Shown in pieces: positions 17,345 to 26,059 of a DNA stretch of 64,000 nt. The DNA lies in the NCBI RefSeq assembly GCF_902459555.1, contig NZ_CABPSM010000001.1, positions 682,001-746,000 on the forward strand, given 5' to 3'. Numbering within the stretch: position 1 is the first letter of the stretch; each line of letters opens with the position of its first letter. Both the position numbers and the translations under genes were made by a program. The notes below the pieces were generated by a model, which was not told the origin of the DNA, made no database searches, and saw only the letters and a program-made list of their open reading frames with translations. The stretch comes from Pandoraea horticolens. GTDB taxonomy: Bacteria > Pseudomonadota > Gammaproteobacteria > Burkholderiales > Burkholderiaceae.

Positions 17345-18166
17345 TCAGACTGCCTGCACGCTGGTCAAGAGCGTGCTAACGGTGAGCGTCCAGCCGTCGA
17401 TGAGCACGAACAGCAAGAGCTTGAGCGGCAGAGAGACGACCAGCGGCGAGAGCATCATCATGCCCATTGCCATGAGCACCGAGGCCACCACCAGATCGAT
17501 GACGAGAAACGGCACGAAGAGCATGGCGCCGACTTGAAACGCCGTTTTGAGTTCGCTTAACAGGAAGGCCGATGCCTTGACTGGAAAACTGTGGGCTTGC
17601 GGCTCGGCAACGTCGGTCTCACCGGTCAGGCGAGCCATCAGGTCGAGCGACGACTGACGGGTCTGCGCGAGCATGAAGCGCGAGAGTGGCGCCTCGCCGG
17701 CACGGATCGCTTCGGTCAGCGTGATCCGGTTTTCGTCGTAGGGCACCACGGCTTGCGTCCAGATCGTCTCGCCGACCGGGCGCATGACAAGCAGGCTGAG
17801 CAGCAGCGCCATGCCGGTGAGCACGCGCGCGGGGAGCCCCTGCTGAAGCCCCAGCGCCTGACGCAGCAGGGCCAGGATGATGGCGAAACGCACGAACGTG
17901 GTCATCACCATCAGCATCATGGGCAGCAGGCCCAGCAGCGTCATGAGAATGAGCAACTGGGTCTTGACGGTGAAGTCGGTAGTGCCGCCCTGCGAGCGCA
18001 AGCGCATCAGGTCGCCCGCTTCATCGGCGCGAGCACCGGTGGCGAACAGGGCGAACCCGATCGCCAGAATTGCGAGGATCAAGGTCTCCGAGGCGCACAG
18101 CGGAAAGCCGCGCGCGCCGAGCGGGCGCAGCACCCGCTGACGCAAGACCTGTAGGGCGGTTTTCAT
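17345..18166 (-). CDS. fliP: Flagellar export gate protein FliP
   Basis: This 273-residue protein has the FliP signature (TTFVRFAIILALLRQALGLQ) and the C-terminal DLVVASVLMAMGMMMLSPLV and LLLFVLIDGWTLTVSTLLTS blocks. An extra N-terminal stretch with one hydrophobic segment before residue 48 probably acts as the cleavable signal found in FliP. No fliO gene, which normally precedes fliP, is present. It overlaps the fliN stop by four bases (ATGA). Confidence 0.95.
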   Translation of the reverse strand: MKTALQVLRQRVLRPLGARGFPLCASETLILAILAIGFALFATGARADEAGDLMRLRSQGGTTDFTVKTQLLILMTLLGLLPMMLMVMTTFVRFAIILALLRQALGLQQGLPARVLTGMALLLSLLVMRPVGETIWTQAVVPYDENRITLTEAIRAGEAPLSRFMLAQTRQSSLDLMARLTGETDVAEPQAHSFPVKASAFLLSELKTAFQVGAMLFVPFLVIDLVVASVLMAMGMMMLSPLVVSLPLKLLLFVLIDGWTLTVSTLLTSVQAV

Positions 18167-18627
18167 CGGGCTAGCCGGTCCAGCTCGAGCGCATCGAGCG
18201 TGAGGATCTTCAGTCCGTATTGAGCGCCCGAGGCGACAACCTCCGCGAGTCCCACCGGCACGCCATTGACCAGCACCGCAAGCGGCGCACCCGCTGCGCG
18301 GTCGAGGCTCAGGACGTCGTCGGCGCGCAGGGCCGCTAGCTCACCCAGCGTGAGCCGGGTCGCCCCGACCTCGAGCGTGAGTTTCACCGGCACGCGGCGC
18401 AGTGTCTCTCGCATGGCGAGCGGCACCTGCGCCGCACCACCGGCTTGCGGCAGCGGGGGCGTCGACGTCGAAGGCGCACCTGCGTCGCCGAGCCAGTCGG
18501 CCGAAAGGTCTTGAGAGAGATCGTCCAGGGATGGCAGATCGTCGATGTGTGCGTCCGGGCGCAGGTCGCTCGCATCGGCGGCGCCGGAGACCAGACCGGA
18601 GGGGGCGTGAGGGAATTGGGTAGACAT
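18163..18627 (-). CDS. fliN: Flagellar C-ring switch protein FliN
   Basis: FliN forms the lower C ring. The SpoA domain occupies the C-terminal 80 residues (RRVPVKLTLEVGATRLTLGE, then DVLSLDRAAGAPLAVLVNGV and the final GLKILTLDAL). About 70 Asp/Ser/Pro-rich residues precede it. The ATG at 18627 avoids overlap with fliM; a TTG at 18642 is possible. The gene immediately follows fliM, as in other C-ring operons. Confidence 0.92.
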   Translation of the reverse strand: MSTQFPHAPSGLVSGAADASDLRPDAHIDDLPSLDDLSQDLSADWLGDAGAPSTSTPPLPQAGGAAQVPLAMRETLRRVPVKLTLEVGATRLTLGELAALRADDVLSLDRAAGAPLAVLVNGVPVGLAEVVASGAQYGLKILTLDALELDRLAR

Positions 18628-18634
18628 GGGAACC

Positions 18635-19492
18635 TTACTCAAGAGTTTCGAAGTGCGTGAGACACAGATGCGCGTCGCGCTCGATGATGTCGGCGCTCAT
18701 TAGCGGGGCGTTGTCCACGCAAACGAGGGCGCGCTGCACGAAACGCACGGGCAACACGTCGCCCGGTTGCGCGTCGAGCAACGCGCCGAGCGACAGATCG
18801 ACGTCGAGCCAATGCGCGCTCAGACGCACCGGAATCGTGGCGATGTCGCATGCCGGCCGGGTGTGTTGCGCTGCGCGTTCGCCGGCGTTGGGGCCCAGCA
18901 TCGTGAGCCACCGGCGGGCGTCTTCGGCTGCGAGCCGGAAGGTGACGGTGCCCAGCGGCGTGTCACCGGCGCGATCCGCAATGCGCGCACCGATCCACAG
19001 AGAAGGGGGCGTCAATCGGGGATCGGGGTCCATCGTTTCGACATCCGGCGGTACCGGTGTCATCTCGGACGAGACAGCCTGACGCAGCGCATCGAGCATT
19101 TGCCTCGCAAAGCGTGTGACAAAGCGCTCGTACGTCGCTGCTGGCGGCGTGGCATGCAAGTCCGGCGGGCCGACGAATTCATCCGCGTCGTAGCGCAGAC
19201 GGAACGCGTCGCGCAACAGGCCGGCGTCGAGCGTTACGTCGATGCAATGTCCGTCGACGCGAAACCGCTGCACGATGACATCGGCGGTATCCGGGGCGCT
19301 GGCGCTCACCGACATGGCGGCGACGCGCCACGCCATAGCATGGCGATGACGGACGTGCTGCGGTAATTGAACATCGAGGCGTGAGCGCAGCCGCTCGGTC
19401 AGCGGATCGAGGAGCTGCGTCGGCTGTCCGAGCCGGCACGGATCGAGTGCCCGGATCGCGCCGGGCGGCGTAGGCGCGTGCATAGTGTTCAT
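18635..19492 (-). CDS. fliM: Flagellar switch protein FliM lacking the CheY-binding peptide
   Basis: This 285-residue protein heads the minus-strand export operon. The middle domain (DPLTERLRSRLDVQLPQHVR onward) and the C-terminal SpoA region (DIATIPVRLSAHWLDVDLSL, then QPGDVLPVRFVQRALVCVDN) fit FliM. The usual first residues (the LSQxEIDALL-type motif that binds phospho-CheY) are absent: the protein starts MNTMHAPTPPGAIRALDP and goes straight to the middle domain. This is seen in Flag-2-type switches. It is divergent from fliE, with 215 bp between. Confidence 0.85.
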   Translation of the reverse strand: MNTMHAPTPPGAIRALDPCRLGQPTQLLDPLTERLRSRLDVQLPQHVRHRHAMAWRVAAMSVSASAPDTADVIVQRFRVDGHCIDVTLDAGLLRDAFRLRYDADEFVGPPDLHATPPAATYERFVTRFARQMLDALRQAVSSEMTPVPPDVETMDPDPRLTPPSLWIGARIADRAGDTPLGTVTFRLAAEDARRWLTMLGPNAGERAAQHTRPACDIATIPVRLSAHWLDVDLSLGALLDAQPGDVLPVRFVQRALVCVDNAPLMSADIIERDAHLCLTHFETLE

Positions 19493-19707
19493 TTGGTTGA
19501 TAGACGGTTCGCAGCGCTTCAGCGCGCAGGGGAGTTCGCATCCTAAAGGCGTCGCTCGTCCTTGTTGATGGGGAAAGACTCAACCGCGTGTGCTTTAGGG
19601 GTTTGCCCAATCACGGTGGGGGCGGGTGTGCGTAGAGTGCGGAGTCAAGTCAGTGCCCCTGCGCATCGCGCGGGGGGCACACGTTCAAACGCCTCACGGA
19701 GATTCGA

Positions 19708-20040
19708 ATGCCCGTCTCGATGGAACAGTCGCTGATGACTGAAATGCGTCGCATGCAAGCGACACAACGCGAACTGGATATGGCCGCAGGCGTGCGCGAG
19801 GCGGCGCCTGCACTGGCCGGGGCCTCGGGCAAGCCCGATTTCGGCGCGATGCTGCGGGGAGTGGACGCCGCTCAACGCGACGCGGGCGACCGGATGACGG
19901 CGGTCGATCTGGGCCGTAGCGACGATCTGACCGGCGCAATGCTGGCGAGCGCTCAGGCCGACCTGTCGTTTTCCATGCTGATGCGAACGCGCGACAAGGT
20001 GGTGGGTGCGGTGGAAGAGTTGGTGCGCATGCCGTTCTGA
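19708..20040 (+). CDS. fliE: Flagellar MS-ring/rod junction protein FliE
   Basis: This 110-residue protein matches FliE, the adapter joining the MS ring to the rod: PDFGAMLRGVDAAQRDAGDR in the middle and LSFSMLMRTRDKVVGAVEEL at the C-terminus. The ATG at 19708 follows an ACGGAG site. In Flag-2 clusters fliFGHIJ follow fliE; here the next gene is an unrelated transporter on the opposite strand, so fliE is alone at the edge of the cluster. Confidence 0.92.
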   Translation: MPVSMEQSLMTEMRRMQATQRELDMAAGVREAAPALAGASGKPDFGAMLRGVDAAQRDAGDRMTAVDLGRSDDLTGAMLASAQADLSFSMLMRTRDKVVGAVEELVRMPF

Positions 20041-20076
20041 GCCGCGCGCGCTGTGTGGCGAGGGTGGCGTGAGGGG

Positions 20077-20102
20077 CGCGCCCGGCGCTCACGCCGGGCG
20101 CG
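20077..20102. terminator. Stem-loop between convergent fliE and transporter operon
   Basis: A perfect 11-bp GC stem (CGCGCCCGGCG at 20077-20087 with CGCCGGGCGCG at 20092-20102) and CTCA loop lie between the two convergent stop codons. There is no T-run, so it may slow polymerase from either side or act as an mRNA 3' stabiliser. Confidence 0.5.
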
Positions 20103-20113
20103 ACCGGATGGTT

Positions 20114-21781
20114 TCAGCCGTTCGCTGGTTTTGCGTTGAGCCTCGATGCCAGCGCGAGCAACGTGCCGCTTACCGTCATCGACACGACACCCATCGCCAT
20201 GCCCTGCCCGATGGAGCCTTGCTCGAACTGACGCCACACGAAGATCGAGACCGTCTGAACCCCGCTGGGGGCCAGCAGCAACGATGTCACCAACTCGCGC
20301 GACGCGATGGCGAACACGATCATCAGCGACGCGCCGAGCGCAGGCATGACCAGTGGCAACGTGATGCGGCGCAGCGCCACACCGGCCGGTGCGCCGTGCA
20401 CGCGGGCGGCCGCTTCGAGCGAGGCGGCCGTCTGACGCAAGGCGGCGCTGGTGTAACGCACCGGGTAAGGCAGCAGCAGGCAGCTATACGACAGCAGCAG
20501 AATGCCCCATGTGTTGTAAGGCGTCACGGGCCAGAACGGCAGGTTCCAGGCAAGGATCAGACCCACGCCGACAACGATGCCCGGCAGTGCATGCGGCAGC
20601 AGCGAGAGCCCGTCGATCAGTACGCGGGCGCGCATCGTCGACTTCACGACGCACCACGCACACAGGAACCCCAACACCCCGGTCACGAGCGACGTGCCGA
20701 GCGCCAGCGACAGACTTGTCGCCAGCGCTTCGACGCCCTCCGCGCCCTGACCCAGCAGCGCCGCGAAGTGCGCGGTCGTCAGGTTGGCGAGCGACAGGCC
20801 GCCCGAGAGCGTGCCCGAGAACGCCGTGGCCAGAATCGAGAACAGTGGCGCGACCGTGGCGAGCAGCGCCACCAGACCGAACCCGAACAGCACTGGCACT
20901 CGCCAGCGCCCCAACGCACGCGGCGGCGAGGCGATCGGTTTGCCCGTCTGCGTCTCGAAGTCCTTGCCCGCCGCGAGCCGGTGCTGCAACACGAAGGCGA
21001 ACAGCGCGACGACTGCCAGCACGACAGACAGGATCGACGCGCCCGGCAGATCGATGGGCCAGTCGGCGAAGCGCCCCTCGATGGACGTCACCAGTACCGA
21101 GAAGCCTGCACGCGCCCCCAATGCGGCGGGCGCACCGAATTCCTCGATGGCCATCGTGAAGGTCAACAGCAGACTGGCCGCGAACGCGGGCAGGGCGAGC
21201 GGCATCGTCACACGGGCAAACGCGCGCCATGCCGATGCGCCGTGCACCCGTGCGACGTCGGCCAGACGCGAACCCGTCGTGGCCAGTGCGCGCGAGACGG
21301 CGAAGTACACGACCGGGAAGATGTTGAGTGTCATCACGAAGACGAGGCCCGGCAGCGAGAACAGGAACTGTCCGGCATCCAGCCCGGTAAGTTGCTGGGC
21401 GTACCCGCCCGTTTGCAGCAACAACATCCAGCCGAGCGCTGCGAGATACGGCGGCACGAGAAACGGCAGCAGGAAGCACAGATCCCAGAGCCGGGCGCCC
21501 GGTACATGAAACAGGCCGCGTACCGCCCCCAGCACGCCGCCGACCAGCGCCGTACCCAACGCCACCGAGAGTCCCAACCGCAAGGTGTTGGTCAGCAACG
21601 GTAAGGTGTTGTCATGCGACAGCGTGGGCCAGACGGCGGAGAAGGGCTCGCGAAATGCGTCCAGCGAGCCCTGCGCGAGGTGTGGAAAAACCGCCTGCAA
21701 CAGCACGAACGCGACCGGCAACGCCACGACGACGGCGAGGGCTGCAACCGTCGCCGCGGTGAGTAGTCGGAACGATTTCAC
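20114..21781 (-). CDS. Fused two-domain ABC permease (Fe3+/FbpB type)
   Basis: This protein of about 555 residues has two homologous halves of six membrane segments each, the FbpB/AfuB/ThiP arrangement of binding-protein-dependent importers. Coupling-loop sequences are visible (ADVARVHGASAWRAFARVTM in half one, EAAARVHGAPAGVALRRITL in half two). The GTG start at 21781 overlaps the stop of the binding-protein gene. A much longer open frame upstream runs antisense-like through that gene and is rejected. The substrate is probably ferric iron or a similar anion; the sequence does not settle it. Confidence 0.85.
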   Translation of the reverse strand: MKSFRLLTAATVAALAVVVALPVAFVLLQAVFPHLAQGSLDAFREPFSAVWPTLSHDNTLPLLTNTLRLGLSVALGTALVGGVLGAVRGLFHVPGARLWDLCFLLPFLVPPYLAALGWMLLLQTGGYAQQLTGLDAGQFLFSLPGLVFVMTLNIFPVVYFAVSRALATTGSRLADVARVHGASAWRAFARVTMPLALPAFAASLLLTFTMAIEEFGAPAALGARAGFSVLVTSIEGRFADWPIDLPGASILSVVLAVVALFAFVLQHRLAAGKDFETQTGKPIASPPRALGRWRVPVLFGFGLVALLATVAPLFSILATAFSGTLSGGLSLANLTTAHFAALLGQGAEGVEALATSLSLALGTSLVTGVLGFLCAWCVVKSTMRARVLIDGLSLLPHALPGIVVGVGLILAWNLPFWPVTPYNTWGILLLSYSCLLLPYPVRYTSAALRQTAASLEAAARVHGAPAGVALRRITLPLVMPALGASLMIVFAIASRELVTSLLLAPSGVQTVSIFVWRQFEQGSIGQGMAMGVVSMTVSGTLLALASRLNAKPANG

Positions 21782-21783
21782 CG

Positions 21784-22755
21784 TCAGTGCTGGCCGTTGA
21801 GTTTGGCGAAACGTGCCAGGACATCGGCGCGCGAAGCGCTCGACGATTGCGCGTCGCCCTGCGGCAGCAAGCGCAGATCCTTGAACGAGGCGCGCTTGAT
21901 CGCGATGTCCTCGCGCGCGGGAATCAGCCACGCCTCGGCAACCATCTGCTGACCTTCGTCCGAGAGCACGTAGTCGATGAACTGACGCGCTTCGCTCTGC
22001 TGCTTCGATGTGTTCAGGATCATCATCGGACGTGGTGCGATGACCGTGCCGCTCGTCGGAAAGATGACCTTCACTGCTTCGCCGTTCGACGCCGCCGCGT
22101 AGGCAACGTAATCGACCGCGCCGAACACGGCAGCCTTCGCGCCTTGCAGCACCGGGTTGAGCGCCTGGGCGTTCGGGCCCGAGACGACCATGCCGTTGTG
22201 CTTGAGATCCTCGAAGAGCTTCCAGGCTTCGCCGCCCAGACGCGCTTGCAGACCCAGCAACAGATCCGCCGATGCGCCCGACAGCGCCGGGTCCGGCATC
22301 GTCACGAGATTGCGGTAGGCCGGCTTGGTCAGATCGCGCCAGTCGTGCGGTTCGGGCGTGCCCGACCTGGCGTTCCAGACGATGCCGAGCGCCGAGAGAC
22401 CCTGGGCGACGTAGTGCGGCGTCTTGAACGGGCCGGGCACGCGCGCGGCGTTGGCGCTCTGGAACGAGGCGAGCCAGCCGCGCTTCTCGAGATCCTGCGC
22501 GGTGTCCCACGAGGCGGAGATGAGAACATCGGCACGCGGGTTGGCCTGTTCGGCCTCGATGCGCGCCATCACCTTGCCGGTGGTGGCTTGAAACACATCG
22601 ACTTTGATGCCGGTCTTCTTCTCGAAACCTGTAGCGAGCTTCTTGCTGAGGTTGCCGGGGCCGGCGGTATAGACGGTCAGCGCATGCGCGTGTTGTACGC
22701 CGACGCTTGCAGCAAAGGCCATGGTGAGTGTCGCGATAATTTTGCGGTGAAACAT
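21784..22755 (-). CDS. Periplasmic binding protein of Fe3+/family-1 ABC importer
   Basis: The 323-residue product has a signal peptide ending near AHA (residue 25), then LTVYTAGPGNLSKKLATGFE and RADVLISASWDTAQDLEKRG, typical of FbpA-like class F/D solute-binding proteins. The C-terminal SDEGQQMVAEAWLIPAREDI block is also typical. The paired tyrosines that bind Fe3+ in classical FbpA are not clearly placed (VDYVAYAAA is the nearest), so iron, thiamine or phosphonate ligands remain possible. It lies six bases after the ATPase gene and overlaps the permease start. Confidence 0.82.
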   Translation of the reverse strand: MFHRKIIATLTMAFAASVGVQHAHALTVYTAGPGNLSKKLATGFEKKTGIKVDVFQATTGKVMARIEAEQANPRADVLISASWDTAQDLEKRGWLASFQSANAARVPGPFKTPHYVAQGLSALGIVWNARSGTPEPHDWRDLTKPAYRNLVTMPDPALSGASADLLLGLQARLGGEAWKLFEDLKHNGMVVSGPNAQALNPVLQGAKAAVFGAVDYVAYAAASNGEAVKVIFPTSGTVIAPRPMMILNTSKQQSEARQFIDYVLSDEGQQMVAEAWLIPAREDIAIKRASFKDLRLLPQGDAQSSSASRADVLARFAKLNGQH

Positions 22756-22761
22756 TATGGG

Positions 22762-23457
22762 CTACCTCGTAATACGTTTGTCAACGCGCCCGTGGGCGAG
22801 GATCACGATCTGGTCGGCCAGCGCCTCGGCTTCGTCGCGGTCGTGTGTGACGTAGACGGCGGTGGTGCCAAGACGCGAGAGCAGCGCCCCGATATCGGTG
22901 CACAAACGTGTGCGCAGATCGCGGTCGAGGTTGGATAGGGGTTCGTCGAACAGCAACAGACGCGGGGCCGAGACGATGGCGCGCGCGAGCGCAACGCGCT
23001 GTTGCTGGCCGCCCGAGAGCGCCTGTGGTCTGCGGGCGCCCAGCCCGGCCAGACCGACGAGAGAGAGCGCGTCTTCCACACGGTCGCTGCGCTCGGCGCG
23101 TTTGATACCGCGCATCTCGAGCGGGAACGCCACGTTGGCGGCCACGCTCATGTGCGGCCACAGCGCGTAGTCCTGAAACACCATGCCGAGCGAGCGCCGC
23201 TCGGGGGCGTGGCAAATGCTGTCGCTGGCGACGACCGTATCGTCGAAACGGATTTCGCCCCCGGTGGGGGCGAGCAGGCCGGCGAGCAGCTTGAGCAGGG
23301 TACTTTTGCCGCAGCCCGACGGGCCGAGCAGGGCGGTCGTGGTGCCGGCCGGGACATCGAGGTCGATGCCGTCGAGTACGCGCGTTGCACCGAACGTCTG
23401 GTGCAGCGCGCGCAGCGACACGGACACGCCCTGCGAAGCGCGAGTGTCGCTCGTCAT
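22762..23457 (-). CDS. ABC transporter ATP-binding protein (Fe3+/FbpC type)
   Basis: This 231-residue ATPase has Walker A (GPSGCGKST near residue 40), Q-loop MVFQDYALWPHMSVAAN, signature ALSGGQQQRVALARA, Walker B LLLFDEPLSNLD and the H-loop in VTHDRDEAEALAD. It is the short form without the C-terminal regulatory domain common in FbpC/MalK. The ATG at 23457 overlaps the porin stop (ATGA), so it is probably translated from the porin mRNA. Order is porin, ATPase, binding protein, permease. Confidence 0.88.
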   Translation of the reverse strand: MTSDTRASQGVSVSLRALHQTFGATRVLDGIDLDVPAGTTTALLGPSGCGKSTLLKLLAGLLAPTGGEIRFDDTVVASDSICHAPERRSLGMVFQDYALWPHMSVAANVAFPLEMRGIKRAERSDRVEDALSLVGLAGLGARRPQALSGGQQQRVALARAIVSAPRLLLFDEPLSNLDRDLRTRLCTDIGALLSRLGTTAVYVTHDRDEAEALADQIVILAHGRVDKRITR

Positions 23458-24587
23458 CAGAACGTGTGCTTGATACCGGCCATCGTACCGAACTGGTTCT
23501 TGCCGGCGACCACGTTGCTGCCGAAACCGTTCAGACCGAGGTCGGACCCGTTGCGGTTTACGACATAGCCGAGATTGACGTAGACGTCGGTACGCTTCGA
23601 GAAGTTGTAGTCGGCGCTGACCTGGAACGACAACGGGTCGCGGTTCGTTCCGTAGAAGTCCTGATACATGGCCGTGGCCGACAGGTCGAGCGCCGGCATG
23701 GCGTGCCACGTCGTACCCAGCCAGTAGTAACCCGACGCTTCCACCGGGCTCTTGTTCAGGGCCGAGAGATGGATCGCCTTGGCGTTCAGGTAGCGATAAC
23801 CCACATACAGATCGACGTTTTGCAGCGAGTACTGCACAGCGGCGGCGATACGGCGATCGATGTTGCCTTCATAGCCGCCGACCTTCGGGGTCATAGCCGC
23901 ATTGAGCAGCGTCGAGCCGCCGTTCTTCTGATCGTAAGCGAGCACGAACGATAGCGGACCGCTCGCATAGCGCACACCCGCGTCGACGACTTGTGCCCGG
24001 CGGTTGTCGCCCGGCGTAGCGCTGCCGAAGCTCACGTCGTCATAGCCCTTCGAGTACTGGACCATGCCTTCGAACGCACCGAGCTTGGCCGTATAGCGAA
24101 GGCTATTGTCCAGACGGTCGGAGAACGCCGTGTCCTGCATCTTGATGGCGTACACGGCGTTGTTGAGCGGGTTGAATTTGCTCACCCAGTCAAGGAACAC
24201 GCCGCCCTGGCGGCCGATCGTGAAGGTGCCGAACGAGCTGTTCGACAGGCCGACGTAGGCCAGACGGCCGAACTCGCGGCCGCCCTGGAGCGACTGACCG
24301 TTGCCGAGGTTGAAGCCGTTCTCGAGCAGGAACAGGGCCTTGTTGCCACCGCCGAGGTCTTCAGTGCCCTTGATGCCCCAGCGCGAACCGGCGAGGTTGC
24401 CCGAGGTGACGCGTGTCAGGTTGACGGTGTTGCCGGCGGCGGTCTTGTCGGCGTTGGTGAGGAATTCGACGCCCGAGTCGATCAGCCCGTAGAGCTGAAC
24501 GTTGGACTGGGCCAGAGCGGGCACGGGCAGGCTGCTGGCGAACGCCAGGCAGCACCCCGCCGCCGCAATGCGGAAGTTGGGTTTCAT
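23457..24587 (-). CDS. Gram-negative general porin (OmpC/PorB family), first gene of ABC importer operon
   Basis: The 376-residue product has a signal peptide cleaved near ALAQS, then the betaproteobacterial porin start NVQLYGLIDSGVEFLTN, the loop GSRWGIKGTEDLGGGNKALF and the block FGRLAYVGLSNSSFGTFTIG. It ends in KHTF, the C-terminal aromatic signal for outer-membrane insertion. It forms a trimeric 16-stranded channel. The ATG at 24587 has a GAGGA-like site upstream. It overlaps the ATPase gene, an unusual operon link between an outer-membrane channel and an inner-membrane importer. Confidence 0.9.
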   Translation of the reverse strand: MKPNFRIAAAGCCLAFASSLPVPALAQSNVQLYGLIDSGVEFLTNADKTAAGNTVNLTRVTSGNLAGSRWGIKGTEDLGGGNKALFLLENGFNLGNGQSLQGGREFGRLAYVGLSNSSFGTFTIGRQGGVFLDWVSKFNPLNNAVYAIKMQDTAFSDRLDNSLRYTAKLGAFEGMVQYSKGYDDVSFGSATPGDNRRAQVVDAGVRYASGPLSFVLAYDQKNGGSTLLNAAMTPKVGGYEGNIDRRIAAAVQYSLQNVDLYVGYRYLNAKAIHLSALNKSPVEASGYYWLGTTWHAMPALDLSATAMYQDFYGTNRDPLSFQVSADYNFSKRTDVYVNLGYVVNRNGSDLGLNGFGSNVVAGKNQFGTMAGIKHTF

Positions 24588-24632
24588 TACAAGGTCCTCT
24601 TTGGGATTAGATTGAGCCACCAATGTAGGCGG

Positions 24633-24654
24633 TCAACATGTCGTGAACATGACA
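24633..24654 (-). promoter_or_regulatory. Two 11-bp direct repeats upstream of the porin operon
   Basis: TCAACATGTCG at 24633-24643 and TGAACATGACA at 24644-24654 match at 8 of 11 positions. They lie 46-67 bp upstream of the porin ATG. Tandem half-sites about one helical turn apart are the usual target of OmpR-family regulators. The adjacent rstA-like gene encodes such a regulator, making it the obvious candidate. Confidence 0.4.
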
Positions 24655-24754
24655 ATCCATCGTCATCCGAAAGGATGTAGCAATGCAAACGGCCGGCGAA
24701 TCGTTCGCCGGCCGCAAGGTTTGGGATCGAGGTGTGCCCGAGGAGGCCCTGGCG

Positions 24755-26056
24755 TCAGCCTGTGGAGGTGCCTGGGAGCGTGATGGTGAATCGCGCGCCG
24801 CCAAGCGGCGACGTGTCGACGCCAACGTGGCCGCCATGCAGCAGCGCGATGCGTCGCACGATGGCGAGCCCCAGACCGAAGCCGCCCGTCGCGCGGTTGC
24901 GACTGCTGTCGAGCCGGTGGAAGGGTTCGAAGATACGGGCGCGCTCAGGTACGGGCACGCCTTCGCCGTCGTCGTCGACGTAGATCATGACGTCGCCGCC
25001 TTCGCAGGTCTTCGCGCCGCAAACGATGCGTCGCGAGGTATGACGCATCGCGTTGTTGAGCAGGTTCTGTACGGCGCGCGCGAGCAGCTTGGGTTCGACT
25101 TCGACGCAATCCGCACCGGGTTCGGCGGCAATGTCGAGCGCAATCGAACGCGCCGCCAGCACTTCGGTGCAATTCGCCGCGAGACTGTCGAACATCAGGC
25201 GTAGCGAGACGGCGTGACGCGTGGGTGGCACCGTGATCTGGTCCAGCCGCGCGAGCGAGAGCAGTTCGGTGACCAGTTCGTCGAGTTCGCGGATGTCTCC
25301 TTTGAGCGCGTTGATGCGCTCATGGGCGTCGCCGTCATGGCGGCGCTGCTGAAGAATTTCCAGCCCGAAATCGAGGCGTGCGATCGGTGTGCGCAATTCA
25401 TGCGACACCGCGTTGATCATGTCTTTCTGTGCCTTGATGGAGCGATCGATACGCTCGGCCATCGTATTGAAGACGTGTACTAGCGAGCCGAGATTCGAGA
25501 AGCGAGACACTCTAGCCCGCGAGTTGAAGTCGCCTTCTCCGAAGCGGATCGCGGCGCGATTGAGCGACTGCAAATCGCTCCAGTACCATCGAACCCAGGC
25601 CAGCACGCCGACCAGCATGAGCAGCGCGAGCAACGCGTAGGCGAGGTAGTTGATCTGCTTCAGATTCAGGTCGGTGGCGCTCTCGTAGGAGAGCACCCAT
25701 TCGGAGTTGTGCAATCGAACCGCGATGTGCTCGCCCTGGGTATCGTTCACGATCGGCAGGCCGGCTTCGAGTTGCGGCCGCGCATACTCGCGTTCGAGCT
25801 TGAAGCCCTTGAGCGGCACGATCTCCATCTTGTCTTTGCCCTTGCTCTCGAATTCGGCAATGAACGCCGGCCACTTCGACTCGGGAATCTTCGAGAGAGA
25901 CTCGTTGATGAGCCACACGTACGCACCTAACTGCGCTTGCGTGGAGCGGTTCATGAGGTCGTAGAACAGGTAACCGAAGGTGTGCTGGATCAGCAGAATC
26001 GCGGCCACAAGCGAGATGCCGACGAGCAGGTACAACTTCAAAATAACGCGGAACAT
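24755..26056 (-). CDS. RstB-like sensor histidine kinase
   Basis: This 433-residue membrane kinase has two membrane segments (about residues 8-30 and 137-157) around a periplasmic domain of about 110 residues. HAMP, then the H-box MINAVSHELRTPIARLD near residues 230-246, N-box LLNNAMRHTSRR and G-boxes DDDGEGVP and GGFGLGLAIVRR follow. The periplasmic LSKIPESKWPAFIAEFES resembles RstB of enterics. It lies three bases after the response-regulator gene. It probably senses an envelope or ionic signal and phosphorylates that regulator. Confidence 0.87.
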   Translation of the reverse strand: MFRVILKLYLLVGISLVAAILLIQHTFGYLFYDLMNRSTQAQLGAYVWLINESLSKIPESKWPAFIAEFESKGKDKMEIVPLKGFKLEREYARPQLEAGLPIVNDTQGEHIAVRLHNSEWVLSYESATDLNLKQINYLAYALLALLMLVGVLAWVRWYWSDLQSLNRAAIRFGEGDFNSRARVSRFSNLGSLVHVFNTMAERIDRSIKAQKDMINAVSHELRTPIARLDFGLEILQQRRHDGDAHERINALKGDIRELDELVTELLSLARLDQITVPPTRHAVSLRLMFDSLAANCTEVLAARSIALDIAAEPGADCVEVEPKLLARAVQNLLNNAMRHTSRRIVCGAKTCEGGDVMIYVDDDGEGVPVPERARIFEPFHRLDSSRNRATGGFGLGLAIVRRIALLHGGHVGVDTSPLGGARFTITLPGTSTG

Positions 26057-26059
26057 GGC

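Noticed and set aside
20114-22510. Single 798-residue open frame covering permease and binding-protein region
   Set aside because: Its first 240 residues are Arg-rich and run out of frame through the binding-protein gene; the real permease starts at 21781.
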